In this document: piece by piece, positions 1-7,492 of the stretch | Position numbering within the stretch: position 1 is the first letter of the stretch | Layout of the letters: each line of letters begins with the position of its first letter | Origin: an uncultured Pseudokineococcus sp. | GTDB lineage: Bacteria; Actinomycetota; Actinomycetes; Actinomycetales; Quadrisphaeraceae | Reading direction: 5' to 3' | NCBI RefSeq assembly: GCF_947499845.1 | Contig: NZ_CANMPM010000008.1 | Coordinates: 1-64,000, forward strand | DNA length: 64,000 nucleotides | The notes under the pieces: generated by a model | The model's database searches: none | What the model was told of the DNA's origin: nothing | Seen by the model: only the letters and a program-made list of their open reading frames with translations | Program-made: the position numbers and the translations under genes

Positions 1-62
1 TCGCCCTGGTCTACCGCGGCGGCGTCGTCCTGGCCGCCATCCTCACCTGGCTCAAGCCGTAG
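1..62 (+). CDS. C-terminal end of an unidentified protein (truncated by window edge)
   Basis: An open frame entering from the left edge ends at the TAG at 60-62. Only 19 residues are visible; they are hydrophobic (LAAILTW core) and end in LKP, so they could be the last membrane segment of a small membrane protein. It converges with the ABC1 kinase gene that follows on the minus strand. The family cannot be named from so little. Confidence 0.4.
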   Translation, partial: ALVYRGGVVLAAILTWLKP

Positions 63-125
63 AGAGACACGCTCTAGATGAGTCCGCGCGAGCGGCGTCG
101 GTCGACGGCCAGCAGGCGCCGGCGA

Positions 126-1439
126 TCAGGAGTCGGCGAAGCCCGGGAGGTGGTCCTCGAGCACCTCGATGCAGGGCACCGTGCCGCCGAGCTGGCAGAG
201 CACGCCCAGACCGCCGAGCCACACCCGGTGGATGAGGACGTACTCGCGGGGGAGGTTGAGCTTGAGGCCGACCGCCCACGCCGTCGTCCGCGGGTCGCGC
301 ACCTCCGCGAAGAGCTCCCGCAGCCAAGCCCGGTCGAAGGTGAACAGCTCGGTGTCCAGGGGGCGCAGGAACGTCGACACGTAGTCGAGGAGCGCGCGGC
401 CGTCGAGCTCGATGCTCGGCTTGATGAACCCCTCCTCGCGCAGGCCCGCGACGACGCCGTCGGGGTCGTCCGAGAGGGCGACGCCCAGCAGGCGGCCGAC
501 CGCGGGGGGCATCCCGTCCGGGAGGCGCTTGACGGCGCCGAAGTCGAGGATGCCGAAGCGCCCGTCCCGGGTCAGGCGGAAGTTGCCCGGGTGGGGGTCG
601 GCGTGGAGGAGACCCGTCTCGGCCGGACCGAGCAGGAGGAACTCCAGGTAGCGCCGCGACGCGAGGTCCCGCTCGTCCTGGCTGCCCTCGCGGATGACCG
701 TCGAGAGGGGCTCCCCGTCGAGCCACTCGGAGACGATGACCTTCTCGGTGCTCTCCAGCACCTCGGGGACCGCGAAGTCGGGATCGTCGCGGAAGGCGTC
801 GGCGAAAGTCCGTTGTGAGGCGGCCTCCACGGTGTAGTCGAGCTCCTCGACGAGGCGCTCCTTGAGCTCCGCCAGGACGGGGCCGAGGTCGAGGCCCGGC
901 AGCCACGAGCCGGTCAGCCGGGCGACGCGCGACACCTGCGTGATGTCGGCCACGAGCGCCTGCGCCGCCCCCGGGTACTGGATCTTCACGGCGACGGGGC
1001 GGCCGTCCTGCCACGTGCCCCGGTGCACCTGCCCGATGGAGGCCGCCGCGACCGGCTCGTCGTCGAAGGCGGCGAAGCGCTCGCGCCAGCCGGGCCCCAG
1101 CTCGCGGGCGAGGACGCCGTGCACGGTGGCGGCGGGCATCGGGGGCGCCGAGTCCTGGAGCCGGGTCAGGGTGGCGCGGTAGGGCGCCGCCACCTCCTCG
1201 GGGAGCGCCGCCTCGAAGATGCTCATGGCCTGGCCCACCTTCATCGCGCCGCCCTTGAGCTGGCCGAGCACGGTGAAGAGCTGCTCGGCGGTGCGCGCCT
1301 GCATCTCGGCCGCCACGGCCTCCGCCGGCCGGCCGCCCAGCCGCTTGCCCAGGCCGACGGCCGTCCTCCCGGCGAAGCCGGCGGGCAGGCTCGCGAGGCG
1401 CACGCCCCTCTGCAGGGCTCGGCGAGGCAGCTCGTCCAC
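126..1439 (-). CDS. ABC1/UbiB (AarF) family atypical kinase
   Basis: Protein of 437 residues, usual for the actinobacterial ABC1 family. Family hallmarks are all present: the KxGQ motif at 67-70, the alanine-rich nucleotide loop AAASIGQVH near 131-139 that replaces the glycine-rich loop, the VAVKIQYP lysine near 152, a catalytic LHADPHPGN segment and ILDFG. Members are ATP-dependent regulators of quinone or lipid metabolism; the substrate here is unknown. The GTG at 1439 gives the family-typical VDELPRR N-terminus; the frame stays open upstream but that part is low-complexity and overlaps the next gene. It lies 68 bp downstream of the ThiF-like gene on the same strand, probably one operon. 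Confidence 0.85.
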   Translation of the reverse strand: MDELPRRALQRGVRLASLPAGFAGRTAVGLGKRLGGRPAEAVAAEMQARTAEQLFTVLGQLKGGAMKVGQAMSIFEAALPEEVAAPYRATLTRLQDSAPPMPAATVHGVLARELGPGWRERFAAFDDEPVAAASIGQVHRGTWQDGRPVAVKIQYPGAAQALVADITQVSRVARLTGSWLPGLDLGPVLAELKERLVEELDYTVEAASQRTFADAFRDDPDFAVPEVLESTEKVIVSEWLDGEPLSTVIREGSQDERDLASRRYLEFLLLGPAETGLLHADPHPGNFRLTRDGRFGILDFGAVKRLPDGMPPAVGRLLGVALSDDPDGVVAGLREEGFIKPSIELDGRALLDYVSTFLRPLDTELFTFDRAWLRELFAEVRDPRTTAWAVGLKLNLPREYVLIHRVWLGGLGVLCQLGGTVPCIEVLEDHLPGFADS

Positions 1440-1507
1440 CCGCCCATCATCACCCCGGGGCCCGACCGGCGCGGCCCGGCCCCCGCCCCGGGCGCCCCGC
1501 GGTCGCG

Positions 1508-2443
1508 TCACGGGGGCGGCCACGTGCAGCCGCAGGACGGGTGCGGCGCCCAGATCCGCCCGAGGGGCACGCCGTCCGGCAGGCGGACCTCCCACGACGC
1601 CCCTCCGGGATCCGCCCCGGTGGCGTCGTCCAGGTGGGCGAGCGCCTGCGCCACGGCCAGCGCGGAGGTGAGCCGGAGGAGGACGACGTCGGGGGCGGCG
1701 GTGGTGGCCGGCGAGGCGAGCTGGGCGGCGACGAGGGGCCACTCGGGGTCGCGGTCGGCGCGGTGGAGCTCGACGCACCGCAGGCAGGCGCCGGCGCCGG
1801 GCACGACGAGCGGGCCGACGACGGCGGACCGCTCGCGCACCACCACGGGCAGGTGGTCGACGTCGGCGCGGACGAGCCGCGCCGCTCGGGCAGGAGCGAC
1901 GACGGCGTCGGCCACGAGGACCACGAGGTCGACCCCTGCGACGTGTCCCGGTGGGGGAGGGCCGGTCCCCGCTCCCCGGGGCGCCGCCCCCGGGCCCAGC
2001 ACCGCGACGTCGCCGGCGCCGGCCTCCCGCAGTCCCGCGGCGACGGCGTCCGCGACACGGCCCCCGCCCTCGACGGCGACGACCCGACGCGCCCGGCCGG
2101 CGAGCACGTCCCAGCCGCTCCGGCCGTGGACGAGGGCGAGGGCGCCGGCCTCGGCCGCCGTCGCGCGCGCCGCGGCGCGGCTGCCGGGCGCGGCGGGGTG
2201 CTCGAGGACCCCGGCCGTCGCGAGGAGACCCACCAGCCGCGCCGCGTCAGCGCCGGAGACGCCCCGCGCGGCGGCCCTCGCCGGGAGGCCGCTCTCCGGC
2301 ACCCCGTCGGCGAGGTCCTCCAGCAGCGCCCCCTCGCCCGCGGAGAGCCCCTCCAGGACGACGGCGTGCGCGGGGTCCAGCCCCAGCTGGAGCCGGTCGA
2401 GGCCCCGCCAGCACCGGCGCAGCCCCGGGGAGATCCTCAGCAC
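1508..2443 (-). CDS. ThiF-like (E1 fold) protein, probably degenerate
   Basis: Protein of 311 residues. A Rossmann-like stretch (VVAVEGGGRVADAV) sits mid-protein. A CLRC pair followed near the C-terminus by a CGC pair resembles the structural zinc site of ThiF/MoeB/E1-type adenylyltransferases. The usual adenylating Arg and Asp residues of active E1 enzymes are not obvious, so it may bind a partner rather than adenylate it. GTG at 2443 starts a VLRISPG N-terminus; upstream translation is low-complexity. It is transcribed away from the DUF45-type metallopeptidase gene and towards the ABC1 kinase. The function is unknown. Confidence 0.65.
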   Translation of the reverse strand: MLRISPGLRRCWRGLDRLQLGLDPAHAVVLEGLSAGEGALLEDLADGVPESGLPARAAARGVSGADAARLVGLLATAGVLEHPAAPGSRAAARATAAEAGALALVHGRSGWDVLAGRARRVVAVEGGGRVADAVAAGLREAGAGDVAVLGPGAAPRGAGTGPPPPGHVAGVDLVVLVADAVVAPARAARLVRADVDHLPVVVRERSAVVGPLVVPGAGACLRCVELHRADRDPEWPLVAAQLASPATTAAPDVVLLRLTSALAVAQALAHLDDATGADPGGASWEVRLPDGVPLGRIWAPHPSCGCTWPPP

Positions 2444-2569
2444 CGCGCTCCCGTCCTCGCCCGGCGGGCGTCGCGCTCGAGGGTGCCAGCGCCCGCCGCG
2501 GCCCACGGCGGGCGTCCACAGGCCGCGCGCCTCGGGGCCGCGCCGGGGCCCAGCCGCTACCGTCCGGCC

Positions 2570-3229
2570 ATGGACGCAGGGGGCGGCGCGGCCCGGCGGT
2601 CGTCGCGCGACGACGCCGCCGAGCGCCCGCCCGTCCAGGTCCGGCGCAGCGCGCGGCGCCGTCGCACCGTCACCGCCTTCCGCGAGGACGGCACGGTCGT
2701 CGTCTGCATCCCGGCGCGCTTCTCCCGCGCCGAGGAGGCCCAGTGGGTCGAGCGCATGGTGGCGCGACTGTCGGCGCGAGACGCCCGCCGCCACCTCGAC
2801 GACGGCGAGCTGTCGGCGCGAGCCCGGTCGCTCTCCGAGCGCTACCTCGACGGGCGGGCCGTGCCGACCTCCGTCCGCTGGGTCGGCAACCAGCGGTCGC
2901 GGTGGGGCTCGACGACGCCCGCGGACGGCACGATCCGGCTGTCGTCGTCCCTGCAGGGCCTCCCGCCGTGGGTCGTGGACTACGTCCTCCTCCACGAGCT
3001 CGCGCACCTGCTCGTGCCGGGCCACGGCGACGACTTCTGGCGCCTGCTGACCGCCTACCCGCGGACGGAGCGCGCCCGGGGCTACCTCGAGGGGTGGTCC
3101 GCCGCGGACGCCCGGCGCAAGGGCGGCGACGGGGGCCCCGGTGCGGACGCGGACGGGGGCGCCGACGAGAGCGCGGACGGGGGCACCGACGTCGTCGCGG
3201 GGCCGCGCCGACCCTCGCGGGCGCCCTGA
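2570..3229 (+). CDS. YgjP/DUF45-type zinc metallopeptidase
   Basis: Protein of 219 residues. The HELAH zinc motif at 142-146 and a GHG segment at 151-153 supply the expected zinc ligands. The preceding WVGNQRSRWGS block (104-114) is characteristic of the YgjP-like/DUF45 family. ATG at 2570 is preceded by TACCGT at 2558-2563, six bases away, a leaderless arrangement. The Gly/Asp/Ala-rich C-terminal tail after about residue 183 is antisense to the 3' end of the Nudix gene, with which it overlaps by 148 bp. Physiological substrate unknown. Confidence 0.85.
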   Translation: MDAGGGAARRSSRDDAAERPPVQVRRSARRRRTVTAFREDGTVVVCIPARFSRAEEAQWVERMVARLSARDARRHLDDGELSARARSLSERYLDGRAVPTSVRWVGNQRSRWGSTTPADGTIRLSSSLQGLPPWVVDYVLLHELAHLLVPGHGDDFWRLLTAYPRTERARGYLEGWSAADARRKGGDGGPGADADGGADESADGGTDVVAGPRRPSRAP

Positions 3230-3822
3230 CGGAGCTCCTCCGCGGCGCGCCGCAGGCGCGCCGGCAGGTCGGCGACCACGGCCGGGCCGCCGTCGGCGCC
3301 GTCCGGCAGGCGCTCGAGCGGCCACCACGCCACGGCGTCGCTCTCGACGCTCGCGGTCGTCGCCTCCGCGGGGTCCACGACGGCGAGGACGGCGACGTCG
3401 AGGTGCGACCGGCACCGCCCGAAGGCGGCGGAGAGCTCGTGGTGGTGGAGGTCGACGGGGTGGGGGCCGGCGCGCACGGCGGAGGCGGGCACGCCCGTCT
3501 CCTCGACCAGCTCGCGCAGGCCCGCGGCCACCAGCCCGGCGTCCCCCGGCTCGACGTGCCCGCCCGGCTGCACCCAGAAGCCGCCCCGGCGGTGCAGCAC
3601 CAGCAGGGTCCGCTCGCCGGCGGGGTCGAGGACGAGCGCGCTCGCGGTCAGGTGGTCGGGGGTGCCGTCGCGGTCGAGCGCCCCCGGGACGCCCAGGTGC
3701 GCCAGGTAGCGCCGGCGCAGCGCGGCCTGCTCGGCGCTCGGCGCGGGAGAGGCCGCCGCCCAGGCCTCGAGCTCGGCGCGGCCCGCCGCCCGGCGCCGCG
3801 CCTCGGCGCCCGCACCCCTCAC
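3082..3822 (-). CDS. Nudix hydrolase
   Basis: Protein of 246 residues with a Nudix box of the form GHVEPGD...LRELVEETGV, where the first box glutamate is Asp and the spacing is one residue longer, as in many actinobacterial Nudix proteins. This fold hydrolyses nucleoside diphosphates linked to another group; the substrate is not predictable. The GTG start at 3822 overlaps the TGA of the DUF2342 gene (GTGA), implying translational coupling. The C-terminal 60 residues are Ser/Pro/Ala-rich and lie opposite the metallopeptidase 3' end, so either tail could be dispensable. Confidence 0.8.
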   Translation of the reverse strand: MRGAGAEARRRAAGRAELEAWAAASPAPSAEQAALRRRYLAHLGVPGALDRDGTPDHLTASALVLDPAGERTLLVLHRRGGFWVQPGGHVEPGDAGLVAAGLRELVEETGVPASAVRAGPHPVDLHHHELSAAFGRCRSHLDVAVLAVVDPAEATTASVESDAVAWWPLERLPDGADGGPAVVADLPARLRRAAEELRQGAREGRRGPATTSVPPSALSSAPPSASAPGPPSPPLRRASAADHPSR

Positions 3823-5324
3823 CGCGGGGCGCCGCCGCCGTCGCCGTCGCCGGGCTCGTCGTCGCCCCGGCCGTCGTCGGTGGGCTCCTCGTCCTGCCCG
3901 CCCTCGTCGCGGCGGGCCGTCCGCTCGCCGGCGGAGCGCTCGTGGCGGGCCTCGCCGAGGCCGCCGTCCAGCAGCTGCGCGAGGGCGGCGTCGACGTCCG
4001 AGGCCTGCTCGTCCGCCCGCGAGCGGCGTCCGGCGTAGCCGGCCGGGTCGTCGAGGTCCTCGGCGCCCGGGACGAGGTCGGGGTGCGACCACGCGGCGTC
4101 GCGCCCCTCGACGCCCTCGGCGGCCTCGACGGCGGCCCACAGCGCGGCCGCGTCGCGCAGCCGCCGGGGCCGCAGCTCGAGCCCGACGAGGCTGGAGAGC
4201 GTGTGCTCGGCCGGCCCGCCCGACGCCCGGCGGCGCCGGACGACCTCGCGGAGGGCGGCCGCGCTCGGCAGCGGCGCGGCCGCGGAGTCGACGACGTGGT
4301 CCACCCAGCCCTCGACGAGCGCCAGGACGGTCTCCAGCCGGCCGAGCGCCGCCTCCTGCTCGGGCGTGCGCTCCGGCTCGAGCATCCCCGAGCCGAGGGC
4401 CTGCTTGAGGGCCTCGGGGTCGGTCGGGTCGACGGACCGGACCGCCTCCTCGATGCGCTCGGTGTCGATGCGGATGCCCGCGGCGAAGGCCTCCACGATG
4501 CCGAGGACGTGCGCGCGCAGCCACGGGCGCTGCGTGAAGAGCCGGGCGTGCGCGCACTCCCGCAGCGCCAGGTAGAGGCGCACCTCCTCCAGGGGCACCT
4601 CGAGGCCCTCGGCGAAGGCGTCGACGTTCGCGGGCAGGAGGGCGGTCGTCCCCTCCGGGGCGAGAGGCAGGCCGATGTCGGTGCCCGACACGACCTCGCC
4701 GGCCAGCTCGCCGATCGCCTGGCCCACCTGCATCCCGAAGACGGCGCCGCCGACGGAGCGGACGACGCCGCTGGCCGCGGAGACCATGGCCCGCATCTCC
4801 GGCGGCGCCTGCTCGGCCATCGCCGTGGCCATCGCCTCGCCCACGGAGCGCGCCACGGGCTCGGCGAGCTGCTTCCAGACCGGGAGGGTGGCCTCCACCC
4901 ACTCCGAGCGCGACCACGCGGCGCTCGTCGCGCCCGCGCTCCCGAGGGCCGTGCGCTCGTCGAGCCACAGGTCGGCCAGCCGCAGCGCCTCCGCGGCCGA
5001 GCGGCGCGCGGCGTCCGGGACGCTCGGGTCGCCGTCGGCGACGGCGCGCTGGCGGGCCACCTGGTGGGCGAGGTCCCAGTTGACGGGCCCGTCCCCGCCG
5101 CCCGCCATCATCTGCTGGACCTGGGCCATCATCCGGCCGAGCGCCGCCGGGTCGCCGGGCAGCCCCGCGGCCTGGAGGGCGGCCGGGTCGAGGCCCGCGA
5201 AGGGGTTCGCGCCGGCGGGTCCGCCGCCGGGCGGCATGCCGCCCATGAGCTGGCGCAGGAGGTCCTCGAGGGGGTTGCGGCCCTCGCCGTCGTCGGGGCG
5301 GCCGGGGGGCGGGGTCTGGCTCAT
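3819..5324 (-). CDS. DUF2342 zincin-like protein (putative zinc-dependent metallopeptidase)
   Basis: Protein of 501 residues with a flexible Gly/Pro/Met N-terminus (about 1-80), a helical core and an acidic C-terminal tail after about 440. The block LRECAHARLF (254-263) is the conserved segment of this actinobacterial family, annotated elsewhere as zinc-dependent metalloprotease or F420-associated protein; activity is not established here. ATG at 5324 has a strong Shine-Dalgarno (AGGAGG, 5329-5334 on the complement). It is divergent from the PDZ protein gene, with a 246-bp gap carrying both promoters. Confidence 0.8.
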   Translation of the reverse strand: MSQTPPPGRPDDGEGRNPLEDLLRQLMGGMPPGGGPAGANPFAGLDPAALQAAGLPGDPAALGRMMAQVQQMMAGGGDGPVNWDLAHQVARQRAVADGDPSVPDAARRSAAEALRLADLWLDERTALGSAGATSAAWSRSEWVEATLPVWKQLAEPVARSVGEAMATAMAEQAPPEMRAMVSAASGVVRSVGGAVFGMQVGQAIGELAGEVVSGTDIGLPLAPEGTTALLPANVDAFAEGLEVPLEEVRLYLALRECAHARLFTQRPWLRAHVLGIVEAFAAGIRIDTERIEEAVRSVDPTDPEALKQALGSGMLEPERTPEQEAALGRLETVLALVEGWVDHVVDSAAAPLPSAAALREVVRRRRASGGPAEHTLSSLVGLELRPRRLRDAAALWAAVEAAEGVEGRDAAWSHPDLVPGAEDLDDPAGYAGRRSRADEQASDVDAALAQLLDGGLGEARHERSAGERTARRDEGGQDEEPTDDGRGDDEPGDGDGGGAPR

Positions 5325-5570
5325 GGCTCCTCCTGCGGGCGGGACGCGTGCGGGTCGCCGGCTCGTGCTCGCCGGTGGGCGCCGGTGCGGACGGGGCGGT
5401 CGGCGGGCGACGGCCCGGGGTCCGGCCCTCGCGTCGGCGCCCGTGCGGCGCCCCGGCTCTCCACGGTAGCGAGCGGCGGGGGAGGATCGCCCTCGCGCGG
5501 GCGCCGTCCGCGCAGGGCGTAGCGCCCCGCCCGCCGGGGCGCGGGGCGCAGGAGCCGTCGAGGAGGGTGC

Positions 5571-6722
5571 ATGGGCGAGGACGTCAGCGCGGTCGACCGG
5601 TCCGACCACGACGGCGCCGCCGGGGGCGAGGGCGGTGCCGCGCGCCGCCGCGGGCCGTGGCGCTCGGCCGCCGGGGCCCTAGGCGTCTGCTTCGCGGCGT
5701 CGCTCCTGCTGCTGTCGCTCCTCGGCGCGGCCGGTACGCCGTACGCGGTGGAGGCCCCCGGCCCCGTCCTCGACGTCCTCGGCGACGGGCGCGACGGCGA
5801 GCCCCTCATCAGCGTGGTGGGGCGGGAGACCTACCCCACCGAGGGGAGCCTCGACCTGCTGACGGTGAGCACCTCCGGCGGCCCCGGCCGTGACGTCGTC
5901 CTCGCGCAGGTGGTCTCCGCGTGGCTCGACCCCGTGGAGGAGGCCCTGCCCGTCGGGCGGGTCTTCGCGCCCGACCAGACCCGCGAGGACGTCGACGAGG
6001 CGCGCCAGGCGCAGATGTCGTCCTCCCAGCAGGCGGCGACCGCGGCGGCCCTGCGCGAGCTCGACATCCCCGTCGACGTGCGCCTGCGCGTCTCCGGGGC
6101 CGCCGGCGAGGAGCTGCCGGACGGCCTGGAGCCCGGCGACGTCATCACCGCGGTCGACGGCCGCCCCGCCCCGACCGTGGACGACCTCCGCGCGAGCCTC
6201 CAGGAGGTCGAGCCCGGCGCGGAGGTGCGCCTCGGGCTCGAGCGCGACGGCGCGGACCTCGAGGTGGCCGTCACCACGTCGCGGGGCGACGACGGCCGCA
6301 CCGTCCTCGGTGTCCTCCTCGACCCCGAGGTGCAGGTGCCCTTCGAGGTCGACATCAGCATCGACGACGTCGGCGGCCCGAGCGCCGGCATGGTCTTCGC
6401 CCTGGGGCTCGTCGACCTCCTGACGCCCGGCTCGCTCACCGGCGGCCTGCACGTCGCCGGGACGGGCACGGTCAGCGCCGAGGGCGCGGTCGGACCCATC
6501 GGCGGCATCCGGCAGAAGCTCGTGGGCGCCTCGCGCGCCGGGGCCGAGGTCTTCCTCGCCCCGGCGGTCAACTGCGACGAGGTCGTCGGGCACGTGCCGG
6601 ACGGGATGCGCGTCGTCGCCGTCTCCTCCCTCGCCGAGGCGCGCTCGGCCCTCGAGGAGCTCGCCGACGGGGGAGGGCAGGAGCTGCCCGGCTGCCGGGA
6701 GGCGCTGGCCGCGGCCGGCTGA
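5571..6722 (+). CDS. YlbL-family membrane protein with PDZ and Lon-type S16 protease domains
   Basis: Protein of 383 residues. One N-terminal membrane segment (about 36-55), a PDZ-like region (about 170-235) and a Lon-type C-terminal domain. The Ser-Lys dyad is visible as GGPSAGM (Ser271) and GGIRQKLVG (Lys316). Members are membrane-anchored proteases facing outside; substrates are mostly unknown. ATG at 5571 follows a clear AGGAGGG Shine-Dalgarno. The same neighbourhood (YlbL, PPA1309-like, UPF0182) recurs in actinobacteria. Confidence 0.9.
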   Translation: MGEDVSAVDRSDHDGAAGGEGGAARRRGPWRSAAGALGVCFAASLLLLSLLGAAGTPYAVEAPGPVLDVLGDGRDGEPLISVVGRETYPTEGSLDLLTVSTSGGPGRDVVLAQVVSAWLDPVEEALPVGRVFAPDQTREDVDEARQAQMSSSQQAATAAALRELDIPVDVRLRVSGAAGEELPDGLEPGDVITAVDGRPAPTVDDLRASLQEVEPGAEVRLGLERDGADLEVAVTTSRGDDGRTVLGVLLDPEVQVPFEVDISIDDVGGPSAGMVFALGLVDLLTPGSLTGGLHVAGTGTVSAEGAVGPIGGIRQKLVGASRAGAEVFLAPAVNCDEVVGHVPDGMRVVAVSSLAEARSALEELADGGGQELPGCREALAAAG

Positions 6723-6753
6723 GCGAGCGGTCCGGCGGAGGCGGAGGCCGGCG

Positions 6754-7338
6754 TCAGCCGCCGGTGAGCGTGGCGCGCAGGGCCGCCGACAGGCCGGGCA
6801 CGAGGTCCTCGCCGACGACGACGCGCAGGTCGTCGTCCTCGAGGCGCCGGCGCACCGCGCTGCCCGTGGACCCGTCCCGCAGCACGGCGACGGCGATGCG
6901 GACGTCCTGGCGCTCGGGGTGGGAGCGCACCGCCTCGAGGGCGGCCGCGGGGTCCTCGGGCAGCTCCACGGAGGGCGGCACGACGACGCGCTCGACGACG
7001 ACCGCCGCCCCCGCCACGGCCGGCGGCCAGCCGATGCGCCCGAGGAGCTCCTCGAGGCCCTCGGCCTCGGGCAGCTCCTCCTGCTCGACCGACGTCAGGT
7101 GGTCGGGGTCGCCGAGGGCCTCGGCGACGACCTCGGCGGGCAGGACGTCCGCCAGCGACGGGTCGGTCGCGACCGCGTCGGCCGTGCGCAGGAGGGCGAA
7201 GACGCGCGGCGGCGCGTCCCAGCCGGCGACCGCCACGTGGCGCTCGACCTCGAGGGCCGCGCGCTCGAGCGCCGCGAGCGGGGGAACCGGCGGGGCGTCC
7301 CGCTCGTCGTCCGGGGAGGGACCGGGGGAGGTGTCCAC
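6754..7338 (-). CDS. PPA1309-family conserved protein
   Basis: Protein of 194 residues, acidic, without membrane segment or catalytic motif. Its size and position between ylbL and the UPF0182 gene match the PPA1309 family of actinobacteria, whose function is unknown. The GTG at 7338 gives VDTSPGPSP; further upstream translation is low-complexity. It converges on ylbL with 31 bp between stops and is divergent from the UPF0182 gene. Confidence 0.7.
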   Translation of the reverse strand: MDTSPGPSPDDERDAPPVPPLAALERAALEVERHVAVAGWDAPPRVFALLRTADAVATDPSLADVLPAEVVAEALGDPDHLTSVEQEELPEAEGLEELLGRIGWPPAVAGAAVVVERVVVPPSVELPEDPAAALEAVRSHPERQDVRIAVAVLRDGSTGSAVRRRLEDDDLRVVVGEDLVPGLSAALRATLTGG

Positions 7339-7492
7339 GGCGCCGATCGTGCCGCACCCGGGCGCCCCGCGGCCGCCCGGCAGGGGGCCGGGGGTCGCCC
7401 GGGGGGCCGGCGGTGACCGTGGGACCCTGGGACCGCACCGTCCGCAGCCCGCAGCCGGCCGTCGCGAGACGACCACGAGAGGTTCCCCAGAC

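Noticed and set aside
5921-7492. N-terminal continuation of the UPF0182 frame over ylbL
   Set aside because: Family proteins begin near the GTG at 7493; the upstream part is an Arg-rich shadow of ylbL and the PPA1309-like gene.
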